A stretch of DNA of 64,000 bases from positions 3,630,288 through 3,694,287 of the forward strand of contig NC_092797.1 in assembly GCF_918797505.1 (NCBI RefSeq), read 5' to 3'. The notes under the pieces were generated by a model that worked only from the letters and a program-made list of their open reading frames with translations, did no database searches and had not been told where the DNA came from. Source of the stretch: Bemisia tabaci (taxonomy: Eukaryota > Arthropoda > Insecta > Hemiptera > Aleyrodidae). The first letter of the stretch is position 1, and each line of letters begins with the position of its first letter. The translations under genes and the position numbers were made by a program. Below are positions 32,804 to 44,792 of this stretch, piece by piece.

Positions 32804-33959
32804 TTGTATTGAACACAAAACGACCAAGTCACATTTCGGGAAAAAGTGAGCTAGGAGTGGTTTTGAGCTAGACTTCCCGTTTAATTTTCTCCTGTCGAGA
32901 ATCCAAAGTCCTGCAAAAATATTTGGAAGTATTAAAAGGCGTTGAACTTAATTTCTAACATCGAATCACCTGGAAGAATAAAACTTAAAATATTTTTTTC
33001 TCCGTTCGATTCGAACCCGACGAGACAGAAGTCACTATTGCAGTTACTTTCAGAAACTGCTTAAATGCGAGAGAAAATTCATCGTGTAGTACATTTTTCA
33101 GCTTTTATTTTAAACCCTTAAAGTAGTGAATTGTGCAGGAAAAGCTTTCTTCCCTCCATGCGTAAATTGATTAATAGATTTGTGCTAGAGCTCTAGTCCA
33201 GTCCGTTGCCTTTAAAAGCTGCCAATTAGGAGTAGTTAGCGCTTTTGACGACCAGCGACCGTCGATTTTTGAGTGGCACGCGGTGTTGCCGAGTTGAGCA
33301 CTTTCCTCCGATTTTAAATCGATTTTACCGGTTTTTTCGTCGTGGTTCGACAACAAGGATAGTGCGCCAGAGCAAGAACCGGCCAAGAGCGCGGAACGCT
33401 GGAAAAAATAGACCATTGAAACGAAACTAGGAATTCAGCTGAGCGGAGGGACCGGGACCGTAGTTTCCCCGTTGTTTTAACTCTCGGCCTTTTCATTTTT
33501 GTTCCCGGGGTTGAACTCCTGCTACTCGCGGAACGTGGCTGAACCGTAAAAATGCACCCACACACGTGTCTAATCCAGCTCTTACCCTAGTTCCACCACT
33601 TGTGCTTTTTCGAGCTTACCAACTATTTCTTTGTTCCGTTTTACTTTTTATTACTCGTTTTTAATTTGCTATTAGTAAGTTTTTTATGGGTTCGTGATCT
33701 TGACGCTTTTTGTCGGCGTTGCCTCCTCGTTTCGCTCCACTGATTGCAGAGTATTTGTTTCCTGGATTGGTACTTTTAAGTTTATATTCTTTGATGCTCT
33801 AATTAATCGATTAATTAGTTTTTCACTTCCCCAAATGCTCCTTGAATGTACGTTTACAATATTGCATATTAACCCTTAGGTGCCTAAGGAGTTTTTTATG
33901 AGTAAAGTCTCAAGTTGGGTCGTCCCAAGTTGGTAATATACTGGTGCTTCCTGAGATAC
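32804..33959. other. No gene recognised
   Basis: Includes a GC-richer part at 33180..33560 with overlapping frames on both strands. No shared repeat or domain was seen. Confidence 0.4.
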
Positions 33960-34530
33960 TGACAGATACAACTATTCGTGCTTGATGGATGTCCATGTTG
34001 CGTCCGCAGAATTGAAGGCGCGATGACGCATGGCATGAACATGAACTCCCAATGCTCCGCACTATGTTGCCAATGAGGTGTCACTCCAATTCGGGGGAAA
34101 AGTTAGAAAACGGGACCTGATTACATCTCTATAGTTCTTGGCTGGGTTGCTCACGTAGTCCTGAAAGCGCACCTTCAGAATTAAAACAAACATAGACATA
34201 CACGATATGAAAATACGGTAAAAGAAAGGTCACGCGTCGATGACGGCGCAGAGATACAACTATTCGTACTTGATGGATGTCCATGTTGCGTCAGCAAAAT
34301 TGAAGGCGCGATGGCTCAAAGCATGAACTCCCGATGCTCCGCTCTATGATGTCAGTGAATTGCATCTCATATTCGGAAGAAAAGTTAAAAAACAAGGCCA
34401 GATAACGCCTCTTCTATCTTTGGCAATTCACATACCTCTATTTGCAACGTTGCAGACTTCCTGTCATATTTTATTTTTTCTTTGGAAACTAGTCGACACG
34501 GTTCCCTGAAAACTGCACCTTGTTATTCTT
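33960..34530. repeat. Two diverged direct repeats of about 215-285 bp
   Basis: AGATACAACTATTCGT, GATGGATGTCCATGTTGCGT and AATTGAAGGCGCGATG occur in the same order at about 33965 and 34251. The second unit continues through GTTGCAGACTTCCTGTCATA to about 34530, and a related end exists near 15706. This is a tandem duplication or two copies of one mobile repeat. Confidence 0.7.
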
Positions 34531-34689
34531 CTTCATCAGCAGAATCTTTCAAAAAAACAAAGTGGGGACAGAAATTCTGAACCACTGCAATGGAGATATA
34601 TATAGTATCGCTCTTCGGCCATCGACATATTTTATTTTAAGCATTGTGATTTCAAAGCGATCCCACCCAAGAAAAATCACTCCTATTTT

Positions 34690-34965
34690 GTAGAAATATT
34701 GAGGGACTTGGAGGACAAGGCGCATAAAATTGCAGTGTTCAAAAAAAATTGAGATAATAATTATTTCAAGTAAAACTAGCCATAGCGCATTTTCTGTGAA
34801 TAATTCGCTCCCAAATACCATTTTATAAGCATCAAAAATTCAATTTAAACTTTCTTTCCGCCATAAGGATCCAAGTAATTTCAAAACTTCAAACACACAT
34901 TTCTCGAAATAGCAAAAACTGCACCTATGCGCCTTGTCCGCCCAGCTCCTCAATTTTGCAGTAGC
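34690..34965. repeat. Family O inverted repeat
   Basis: GAGGACAAGGCGCATAAAAT near 34708 pairs with TATGCGCCTTGTCCGCCCAG near 34926, flanked by TTGAGG and CCTCAATTTTGC. A relative of the right arm occurs at about 43958..44026. Imperfect and therefore old. Confidence 0.6.
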
Positions 34966-35146
34966 CTTATCGTATCAGCAAATACATTTCGCTGAGAAAC
35001 CCCGCGCGAATAAAAGTGCTCAACACATAATTCGCCATAGCTGCTCGGCACGGGAAAAAAGTGAAAGCACTCGTATCTCATAATCGAAGGGCACATAAAG
35101 TAATGACCTCAGAAGGGAAGCTATCCAACCTCGGTCATGTTAGAAA

Positions 35147-35296
35147 CAGTGGCGAGGCTTGCTTTGCGATATATCGATTGATATACCATTTAAACCTATA
35201 GAAAAGGATCGATAAACAGGATGTTCCTTAATAATCGATTCTTTACCATAGTTTCAAATGGGAAAATATCGATAATGGATCATTCACGCCTCGGTT
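35147..35296 (+). mobile_element. Family I MITE, uninterrupted copy
   Basis: From CAGTGGCGAGGC to CGCCTCGG, with CATTTAAACCTATAGAAAAG and its inverse around a centre near 35222. It shows the empty version of the site that is occupied in the copies at 32095 and 37385. Confidence 0.8.
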
Positions 35297-37384
35297 AGAA
35301 AGTCGAGTCTTGCATCAGGACACTTAACGTCGCGGAGCGTTCGTTTTTTGTGAATCAAGATATTTCCGAAGCCTCGGTTTTTCCGAGGGGGACAGGAGAA
35401 GGGGCGGACTGGGTGGGAGGGGGGTCTGGAAAGCGCCAAAAAGAACGCCTCCCGGCTTCTGATTTGTGACTGCCATTAGTCCCCGCCTCCCTCTGGCTTT
35501 TGACCAAAATATATTTTCAATCTTATCTCGGACCCCTCCGATTCCTTACTTCGGAATATTTACTGAGAGTGTAAAGACGAAGGGGTTTAAGGATTGGCAG
35601 TGTCGCCGGATCCTACGTTTCATTCAAGATTTTTCATGAGTCAGTGTGCATTTGTCTGTACCATTTGGCAACTTTAGGTGAGGGGGTGCCGACTGTCGCG
35701 CCACTCATGCACAAAAACTTTGACTGCCCCTCCCCCGCCCCCTATCATTTTACGAGGAGGTGCTGCCAAATGGTTCACAGGTTGGCCTTTAGTTTAGCTA
35801 CTCGACGGAATGGTTGGAAAGAGACATAAAAATGAAGAGTAGGTGCCCACAGTATTAAGTGAGGCAAATATTCTCAGATATTGTATGACCGTTTGAACGA
35901 AAATTTTGATGGAAACAATGAAAACAGTAAAACTTTAAGAATGGCTCCATAAGTCTGAAATATCGAAACTGTATGAAAATTGAGTAATCTGAAATCAAAG
36001 CTTAAAATTAATCGTGGGAATTTTCTCTCTCCATGCGTGTTGATAGATCTGTGATTCATGAAATACTCAACGGATTCAAACGATCAGAATAAAATTAAAA
36101 TAAAAATAATCTACGAAACTTTGACATGTCATCAAGAAAAAATCTGAAAGTTACCGATTTTTGGGGGAAGGACGTGAGGGATTATTTTTTTATCACTTAG
36201 TGATGACATCAATTTATCGAATAATTCATGTTAAATGAATATCAGAAAAGTGAGGAGATTACTCATCTTTTGATGTTGTATCTGAAAGTTTTTCAACATT
36301 TTTCAAATTTTTTTCAGTCCTCATCGAATATTATACACTTGCCATCAAGCTGAAAACATGATACACTCCCATTTTCAGTTTTCGTTCTTCATACTTTTTA
36401 TGTACTGCGCAGATTATATATGACCACACTCTGACTTTTTGCTCAAAAACTCTGATTCTTTCTGTGTGATGAGAAATTAATTTTTGAGGGAAAATATTTT
36501 GGGAGAGGTGATTTACGCTATCTGCGTCCCTGCTCTTAACGAGCAAGGAAAGAGCAGAATTTCTCAACTTTTTATCGGCAGGGTTTTACCTGTTTTTTCT
36601 TGGTTTTCGAGGTTCAGCTCATCTGAGCAAAGCACTTGCCCGGATAAGTCCCTATTTTGTTTTTAAAAAAAGTATCTTATTGTTGAAATCTGGCAACATT
36701 TGGTAGCGCTCTCCCGTCAATTCCTTTTTGAACCACATCGTTCCCTAGGCATATTCTCCACAACTTAAAGCCTCTTTACCGGGCAGTTTCCTCCGAAATC
36801 ACATTTTCTGCGTATAATTTCTCGTGTTCGAGACGCAAATGGACATCGAAAAGGCCACCGCCTGGAAACCACCGGATTGAGTGGGCGGGAGTGAAAGTGT
36901 CATTTAAGAATAGATCGATCTCCTCTCAATCCACCGCATAAGGAAAACACAAGAGCAAAGCTAACAAACACTCAAATACCTCTGCTTTTGCCTTTAATGC
37001 CTTTGCGTAATTTACGCGGTGAAGTTTATATCCAATAAAGTCCCCCATAAATTGCCAACTTTCCTGCGGTGAAAGATGCCGAGCTTTTCCATTGAATCGG
37101 TCATTCTTAAAAATACTCAAACGCCCAAAAACATCTAAGATTGAGTATTTAGGGGTTCGGTACTGGTTAGGCATGAAAAATCACTAAAAATGTGACCCAA
37201 AGGGTTCTGAACTAGGAAGTACCGAAGCACTTCCCGGCCGCGCAACGCGGCCCAACTTCAGGAGAGCGTTTTGCGCCCTCTAACCTCCTCATGAGCGGGT
37301 TCATCTAAGGATTATCAGTAGCCGCAAGAATCATGAAAATCGGTCAGGTAGATCAGATCTTAAGATCAAACTGTGATACGTCAG
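35297..37384. other. No gene recognised
   Basis: AT-rich DNA. One small inverted pair (ACCATTTGGCA at 35660 and TGCCAAATGGT at 35764) flanks a G/C-rich core. No other shared repeat found. Confidence 0.4.
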
Positions 37385-37848
37385 TGACGAAGCAGGTATT
37401 TTCGAATATCGATATTTTCCCATTTGAAGAGATGGTATGAAGATTTGATTTTTAAGGTGTTTGTTTCGAACACCCTGCACGGAGAAAAAAAAACACGGGT
37501 TTCGACGCGGTTACACGGTTGTAATGTCACACGGGATTTCCCGGTAGTAGAACCATGGATTTTCGTAAGATTATTGACTAGGACACAGTAATATGACCAT
37601 GCTTGTGGTAGCATTATTGTGCTCGAAGTAATATTACGGTGGACAAGGAACAGCACCGTGCTCATCATTACAGTCACCAAAATCCACAATTTTACTATCG
37701 TGGAATCGTGTGTGACATTGTGACATTACAAGCGTGTAACCGTCGAAAAACCGTGTTTTTTATCTCGGTGTGTTTACCGATCTTTTTCCATAGGTTTAAA
37801 TGGCAGATCAATTGATGTATCGCAAAGCACACCATGCCACTGGGATAC
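37385..37848. mobile_element. Family I MITE interrupted at its centre by family J
   Basis: The left half ends GTTTCGAACACCCTG at 37477. The right half resumes TGTTTACCGATC at 37771. Compared with the empty copy at 35147, the host sequence is CCTGTTTA, so TG is duplicated. Confidence 0.8.
37478..37770. mobile_element. Family J MITE nested in family I, 2-bp target duplication
   Basis: Ends CACGGAGAAAAAAAAACACG and, inverted, CACCGAGATAAAAAACACGG. The inner arms GGTTACACGGTTGTAATGTC and GACATTACAAGCGTG also pair. 293 bp, non-coding. The TG duplication is inferred from the empty family I copies. Confidence 0.8.
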
Positions 37849-38197
37849 GTGATTTCGCACTATAGCCATAGATACGTTTTAGACGCGATAATTCGAAAAT
37901 TGGCAAAGCGGTGTATCTGCGGCACCCAAGCTGGAGGAAATAAAGATGTTGAGGTAGGATCGAAAGGGTTGACGTTGACCTTGTCTCATCAGTATTCGTG
38001 AACGGCGCAGGCGACCCTCCCTCTCAGATGCCTTTTAACCCCGCTTCAACGCAACGCTAATCCCCGTGTAATCCCCCTGTCCCTGTCCAAGGACCCTGTC
38101 ACCCATTCTCCCGCTTCACGGCCAAGTGGTTTTTTTTAGTCACTTGCAGAAAATTGTAGTCATTTAGTCGAAGGGGACGGAGGCCGAGCTTCCCACC

Positions 38198-38443
38198 CAA
38201 CCGCACTGAGAAGGAGCTATGACTTATGAACCAATTAGTGATTCATACGGAACACCATTAATAGTTGTATATGAACTAATGATTATCTGTCTGTGAACCA
38301 TACTGTGGTAGCTCGTATTACATTATGGTGTATGTACCATAACTAAGGTATATTTACTATTATTATATGTAACCTTCATAACTATTTGTGGTGTTCCATA
38401 TGAGCCACTAATTGATTTATAAGCCATAGATTTTTCTCCGTGT
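38198..38443. mobile_element. Foldback MITE with CACACGGAGAAAAA-type end
   Basis: The right end inverted reads CACACGGAGAAAAATCTATG. The left end reads GCACTGAGAAGGAGCTATGA. The arms share ACCAATTAGTGATTCATACG-type sequence. About 245 bp. Outer bases are related to family J but the interior is different. Confidence 0.75.
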
Positions 38444-38519
38444 GAAGTGGGGGAAAAAACACTTTTGATGTCTTTCATGAACTCCTATTACTCGTTCGGT
38501 TACCTAAGTCAAGGCAATT

Positions 38520-38769
38520 AGCAATGACCGGCAAATGGACCACTAGAAGAGGAATGCCGTTTTATGTGATGAAATCTGTATCTGTGAGGAAAGTTAAGCG
38601 TCTTTTTCCTTAAAATTTTCAGATATTTTTCAATAAATGCCGAATAAAGTAGTCGGAAAATTTTACAGGAAAATATCCACAATTTTCTTTGTAAATTCGT
38701 GTTTGATTGTACTAAATATGGCAACGTCTGAAGGCCCATACGACGTTTTTTCTCAGCACGACAGTAGTA
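38520..38769. mobile_element. Family A MITE copy, left end eroded
   Basis: Right end CATACGACGTTTTTTCTCAG and GACAGTA. Interior TTTTCAGATATTTTTCAATA. The left end lacks the TGCTAAGGAA motif. Confidence 0.65.
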
Positions 38770-39046
38770 TGGTCGGGTAATATGCTGCTATTCGAGCACT
38801 CACGCACTCGTAATTAGCCGATGCGACCAGGTTCAAGCAATTTCGAAAGAAGCGGGAACATTATCCATATTCGCTAATAGCTTCTTGCCAGGCTGCCTCC
38901 GCTCGAAACGCGCAACTTCTTAAGCGTCGAGATAAACCGTAAACCCCACCTGCTGCGATACCTGCCACTCAGATTTCCCCTGAATTGTTCTCGAGCAGTT
39001 TTCTTGGGCGCAAACTTACCCCCAAAGTGGAGCAATTCCCCTGCCC

Positions 39047-39300
39047 AAACTGCCGTGCTAAGGAAGAACGCCACAAGGGTCCTCAAATTTTGCCATTTTT
39101 CCTTCAGCAAGAAACTTTACAGGGAAAATTTTGAATATTTTTCTTCAAATTTTTCAAATAATTTTGTTCGCAATTTGATCCAAAAACCCTTCGAATTTTT
39201 AGGAAAAATATGCATAACTGTCTTCGAAGAGAAATGGTTTAGCCGACGAAATTTGGCAACTCTCGAATGTTCTTATGGCGTTTTCCCTTAGTGCGCCAGC
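39047..39300. mobile_element. Family A MITE copy
   Basis: Left end CTGCCGTGCTAAGGAAGAAC, right end CTTATGGCGTTTTCCCTTAG. Interior TTTTGTTCGCAATTTGATCC. About 254 bp. Confidence 0.85.
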
Positions 39301-39484
39301 TACAAGATGATGAAACCGCTACGAAAGATAACGACCTTTTTGGTCTTCTCATGAGTGTTTTTGTTAATGGCTCCTGCGGGTTGATTATTAAAGTTGATAG
39401 ACAGAGAAGACCAATAGAAAATGGAACGATCCTTTTTGTGGAAGAGGAAGGTTGCAATGGACTAGGAAGCTAAGCAATATACTT

Positions 39485-39660
39485 TATCTAGGTGCAACCC
39501 ATGAGAGACCTTGTGGTTAGTGCATTGTTTTTCCTTTTGGGCTGTGACAAATACTCGCTTCAACCAATGATATCGCCCCATTTTCCCCTGTACTCTTTTA
39601 TCTATAGCTTTGTCTATCAATGTACATAATCATCCTGCTGTCTTGCGATGGTGTATTAAA
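39485..39660. repeat. Family N repeat, copy 3
   Basis: GAGAGACCTTGTGGTTAGTG, then CAACCAATGATATCGCCCCA and GCTTTGTCTATCAATG. This copy shares the longest stretch with the one at 4160. Confidence 0.65.
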
Positions 39661-39904
39661 AGCCCCACTCGATTTAGTCAGAAATCAACCATCAAAAATT
39701 TGTATTTGTCATATTAAGAGAAGAGTCTCGCATTGCGCCTTCAATTACTCGAATTGGCAATTATTGCCAGACGGTGAATTGTAGAGTGGAGTAGGAGTGC
39801 TAGGGTTGGATGGACTGGCTCTTCTTACTAAATGTTCATCGGTGCCGTAGTATCATTTTTGAAACGAGCAACTTACGAAAACACCCATTTCTTACGCAGA
39901 TTGT

Positions 39905-40572
39905 GAAGCTAGGAGTGCATTTCGGACTCTCCCGATGCACCCATCGTGATTTTTGAGTCATTATCTGTGAGATTCAACTCTTTTTTGTTGTAGCTGAAGT
40001 TTGCCACAAGCCCACTTTACGATTGTTTTCAATTCGCCTTCAAGCTGCATCTGCAGCAATTCTTGTCACGAATTTGTTGGGTGACAGATTTTAGTCCTAT
40101 AACATACGTGACTTCCTAAAGCGTTCGATGTGCGCAAATAATTTTCCCTCTGCTGCGTCTGCAGCAATTGTTGTTACGAATATGTTGTGCGTGCTGGTTT
40201 CAGTTCATTACATACTTGACTCTCTGAAGGCGTTTCATATGCTCAAGTAGCGCGCCCTGTTGGAGAATAACAGAAGTAGAGATTGAATGAATCGCCTAAT
40301 CCTTAATTCGTTCGTCCCCCAACAGAATGCTCTACTTTCCCACAAGAAACGCCTTCAGAGAGTTCAGTATGTAATGTGCTAAAATCAGCACGCACAACAT
40401 ATTCGTAACAACAATTGCTGTCGACACAATTGGAGGCGAATTTAAAACAACCGAATGATTCGCACTAACTGAAGTTTTCTTCAGACTTTCCAGATCCGCT
40501 CATCGTGATTTCTGAGCCAGCTTCTGCGAGAATTAAATCTTCTTTTTGCTCCAGCTGAAGTTTGCGACATTA
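39905..40572. repeat. Inverted-repeat cassette flanked by diverged direct repeats
   Basis: The outer direct repeats, about 39905..40015 and 40470..40572, share CTCATCGTGATTTCTGAG-like and GCTGAAGTTTGC-like sequence. Inside, TGCTGCGTCTGCAGCAATTG and GTTGTGCGTGCTG occur near 40160 and inverted near 40400, and a shorter direct copy starts near 40045. The loop is near 40290..40320. This looks like a composite foldback, with the direct repeats either a long duplication or the element's own ends. Confidence 0.6.
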
Positions 40573-40674
40573 ATGTTTCAGAAAATTCTGAAACAACGTT
40601 TCAGTGTGAGCTCCACCTTATTTTCTCAGAATTTCCACTACACACAGACTGTGTTCTTTTTCAGTACGGCAGCC

Positions 40675-40932
40675 AGCACTGACGTGCTACGTAAGAACGC
40701 CGTATGAACATTCGAGAGTTGCCAAATTTTCTTCAATAAATTGTTTATTTTTGAGGAAAGTTATGAATATTTTTCCTTGAAATTTCCAGGAACTTTGAGT
40801 AAAATTGCGAACGATATTATCTGAAAAATTGGAAGAAAAACATTCATACGTTAACCAGAAAATTCGTGTGTTATCAATCAAAATTTGGTAACACCTATAG
40901 GTTCATACGGCGTTTTTCCTTAAAACTGTGGA
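40675..40932. mobile_element. Family A MITE copy
   Basis: Left end ACGTGCTACGTAAGAACGCC, right end CATACGGCGTTTTTCCTTAA. Interior TTGAGGAAAGTTATGAATAT. About 258 bp. Confidence 0.8.
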
Positions 40933-41102
40933 GCAGCACACCTTTCCCCGCGTTTCGAAAAAGGCAACGTCACGCTACGGGGATTTAAACCCGCCGTCTG
41001 CCGTGTTTAGGGGGTGCGTTTTTGTCGGTTTAATTTAGAAGTAATAAAACAAGAATTCAAAACGCGCCGATCCCACGCCGGCTAATCGTTCCAGACGTTT
41101 CT

Positions 41103-41980
41103 TCCGCCAAATGAATTATTCTCCCGTTAACCTACTCTTCCACCATACCCCTACCATATACTTCCAAAAATTCTACACCCCTAATAACCCAACCTCCATT
41201 CATTCATCTCATTTATTCCAAAAAACCACAACCACCAATCTCCTAAATAACTCAAAAAATTTCATTCAAACTCCATTAAATAACATAACATTTTTTCAAC
41301 TCCATAATTCCCAACAATTCCTACAACCATCCCACCCCTTCACCACTATATTTCCAACATCCCTAACCCATATAACATCACCCCAACACCACCAACAACC
41401 ATACTCAAGTTCTACTTCTCTACAAACCTATGACTTCATATTTACCACACTTCTAAATCCCTCCCACTACAAATATATCTCTCATCAAACTTTTATCCAG
41501 TCACTTCTTTCTCACCTTTCTCTATTTTCACTTTCCATACTTCACTATCTACACTAACCCTACACTCTCCTAACAACCTCTTTATCTTAGCACATCTCAC
41601 AGACTCTAACTTATAAACTCTATCTAGTTTTCATTAAAAATTGCTTCTGTACGAAAGAAAACTAACTTAGTAAATTACTACTTAAAATATTCATTTTAAA
41701 CTCTTTCATTGTTTTTAAAAATGTTACGTCTTTTATCAATATTATAATCTATGTCTCAAAAGATCAAACAATACCCAATACCCCTCACTAACAAATTTTA
41801 AAACATAAATTAATTATAATACAATACCCTAATATTTACCCATACTTCATTTTTATCCACTCTACTCATCCCTCTACCTATACTCCTCCCTTCCATCAAT
41901 CAATATTTCATTCTCCTCTTTTCTTCATTCTTCGTTATTTCATCTCAATTTTTATACCACACACATCTATAACTTCTCAT
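41103..41980. other. Block almost devoid of G on the + strand
   Basis: There is no G at all from 41127 to 41408, only three from 41127 to 41589, and only one from 41763 to 41980. The middle part, 41590..41762, has about 13. The sequence on both sides has normal G content. The remaining bases are A, C and T in irregular order, not a simple short repeat. A 148-codon + frame (41111..41557) stays open, helped by the fact that only TAA can act as a stop without G. Its product would be almost lacking Gly, Ala, Val, Asp, Glu and Trp and rich in Asn, Thr, Ile, His, Gln, Ser and Leu, so I do not call it a gene. Confidence 0.85.
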
Positions 41981-43575
41981 GCAGACAATTTGCGTCCTAA
42001 TGAAAATTTTATTGTAAAGACGCCATCGAAGTTCGAGTAACCCTTAATGGTATATGTATACAGATAATTTGAGAAGATCAGGGAGTCTAGCATCTGTACG
42101 GGTAACTCGAATCTCTTTCTTAAGAGGACTCAAAGAAATTCATGCGAGCTCTCCGCCGCAGCGCACTTGGTCCAAAACTCAAGAATAGAGTAAATCAGCC
42201 GAGATGTATTATGAGAACTGACGCACGAAAGAGTTATCCTATTACGACAAAGCTATCGTTAAAGACGTGAATGTTAGTCTAGATTCAGAGTCTGCATCTT
42301 TATCATTTTTGGAATTTTGATGCCTATGAATTGGACGTTACGAATTCTCATAGATACACACCCTCAATTATGTACATATGTAATATCTTGTCTGACGTCC
42401 AAGTTACGGTATGAGCCAGACGGCTGCATGGGCGACTCAGGGCCGACTATCTCTTTGCTAAGAACTTCTAGCCTTCCCTGAATTTAAGTTAACTCGCAAT
42501 TGTTTATCCGATCCCCCCCCCGACCCCCCCCCCCCATCTTCCCCCCCCCAATTCCTAACGTGTTTGTGACTAGGCGTGGGTTCAGAGCATATGTAATACT
42601 AGGTCTTCTCGAATGATTGAGTTGTAGAATTCGCTAATGTCCGTTGGTTTTGTTACCGGCAAAGCGCATGATCTTCTAGCCCCCCCCTTTGGTAAGTCTG
42701 TAGGACTAGGCAGTAGAGGAGCGCGCATTCATAGCGTTTCGAGTCAGGACGAAGCACTGTTGATTCTAGAGCTTTCGTCCTGCCAAGGTAACAACGACGG
42801 CGGTACAAAGACTTTATCTACTTTCATACAGAACTATGGGGGTGAACTAGATTTAGCTATGCCTTGGGGCATGAGCGTACCTTAATGGCGGAGCACTTCT
42901 ATTTGCTTGGAGATATAGGTTAGACGGGATATTTATTTATTTTATGTGTGGTTTGGATCACTGTGTATATGGTTGATGATTAGGTACCATTCTAATTTAT
43001 TCGACCGGGGATTTTCATAGAGGTTACACCTTTGTTGTTTTATGATGAGAAGTAAAGACAGAAGTGGGATCTCTCATGCCCCCCTTCGCTGAGATTGTAG
43101 TGGGTTATGGTTGGTGTATTGACTGCTTGAGAGGGCATATGGAAGTGTGTTGACGCTGCATTCGCTTCAAGGGTCGGGTAGATCATGAGGAAGACGGCGC
43201 AGGGTGGCTCATGAAATTCTCCCATGTGCTCTGTCGAGGAGCTTAGAAAGGGGGGCTAAATTTGAACAAAGCGGGAAGTGTTGAATTTAGATCTATCAGT
43301 AGGGTATAGTAAGTGAATCGAAAGTACGCTCCTTTGCTACAGACTATAAATCCAAAAGCGACGAAACGCTCCGTTCCATTCGTTCCGTTTTGTTTAAGTC
43401 TTGAGTCTTCTTAAGTCTGCAGTTTGAAATAAATGACGATTTTTTTTCATACGATTCTTATTGGCCCAATCACTCCCGGCTATAGAGAGATTGGACAACT
43501 GAGAGTTGGGTATGAAAATCTTTTCATTTTTTTGGTCGCTCTTTTGTTGAAGCGCCCTCTCGGGGTTGGGCCGCG
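41981..43575. other. Low-repeat stretch with poly-C interruptions
   Basis: GAGTTCGAGTAACCC near 42028 and GGGTAACTCGAATC near 42100 form a short inverted pair. Interrupted C runs fill about 42513..42549. An 82-codon + frame (42637..42885) is not recognised. None of the window's common MITEs occur here, which sets it apart from its neighbours. Confidence 0.45.
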
Positions 43576-43775
43576 TAGTGGCCAGAGGACATAGCCCCCT
43601 AAATCTGTATGCATTTCAAGCTATACAGAGTTGGCTTATTTCTCCTCCGATAAGTTAATAGGAGTCGTCGGAAATAGTGGCCCAGAGGACATACCCCCCC
43701 CTATATTCTGTATGGCATTTCAAGCTATACAGAGTTGGCTTATTTCTCCCCGGATAAATTTAATAGGAGCGGAAA
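43576..43775 (+). repeat. Two tandem units of about 100 bp
   Basis: CCAGAGGACATA, CATTTCAAGCTATACAGAGT and TGGCTTATTTCTCC occur in order in both 43576..43675 and 43677..43775. The units differ by small indels, including the length of a C run. Confidence 0.85.
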
Positions 43776-43859
43776 TTTTGAAACATGCGATGAAGATACT
43801 CCGACGGTGAAACTATTATACGAAGTATCTCGGACTAGCATACTTGAACTGTCTTCTAT

Positions 43860-44030
43860 GTGCGAAAAAACTCTGTGAAAACTTCAAAGAATGATATTGA
43901 TTTGTTCTCCCTCAAAAAAATAAAATAGGATTGGAGACGTTTTAAACATTAAACGCGTATTTTTTGAAATAGCAAGAACATCACTTATGCGTCTTGTCCT
44001 CCCAAGCCCCTCAATTCCGCCTCCTGTATG
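43860..44030. repeat. Family O relatives
   Basis: ACTTCAAAGAATGATATTGA recurs near 54808, and CTTATGCGTCTTGTCCTCCC recurs near 34926. The order suggests part of one larger diverged repeat. Confidence 0.5.
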
Positions 44031-44792
44031 TTCTCGGTTCAAAATTGCCTTTGAACACAAACAATTAAAAGTACGCTTACGTCCCTTGGAAAAACATCCT
44101 ATGAGTGACTCGTGACATTGAATGTCTTTCAAAATCAGCCGTCTCTCATCCTGGTCCATTTTTGGCGTGAGAGCAAAAAACAAACCGCGAAGCGTTCAGA
44201 CGCGACACAATAAATTAGTGGAAGCACTTGAAACTGGAATCTTGAACTTGGCGCTGCGGGAGAAAAATAGGGAAAATAACTAAATAAAAGGAGGGCGGGC
44301 GGGCGGCGGGGGTTACATTATTAAAGCTGTCGCATGGCGGAAGCTGCATAATCAGCACGGATAAACTATGTTAGATTAATGGCCAGGACCAACACAAGGA
44401 CGAGCCGCGCTCAAGGAGCTAACAAATTAATTTGGCTCCTCTCCCAATTTCCCTAGTTCCTTTTTTTCGCCACTCGGTTCGCTGATGAAATTTTTTCAGC
44501 GCGACGCGACGCTACGCTGAGTCGGCGGTTCGAACTCAGAGTTGCGACGAATGCTTGCTGAGACCAATCACCACGAGGTATCGAACCTAAATTGATTGCC
44601 AAGGGAAAATATTGCCTATCTGCAAAGTGAGACGGAACAAAGGAGAAACTTTGCAAAAAAAAAAAAAAATATAAAAAATTGTGATTTTGAGGTTAAATTT
44701 GCAATTTTCTTACACATTTCAGCGTCTTTACAGCGCTTGTATGTGGAATTGGAAAAAACTAAAAACATTAGCTCGCGTATTTAAGATGACCC
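44031..44792. other. No gene recognised
   Basis: GC-rich patches (GGGCGGGCGGCGGGGG near 44293) and an A run at about 44657. No shared repeats or credible frames. Confidence 0.4.

Noticed and set aside
41111..41557. 148-codon open frame as a gene
   Set aside because: In DNA without G only TAA can stop a frame, so long frames are expected more often. The product is nearly devoid of Gly, Ala, Val, Asp, Glu and Trp.
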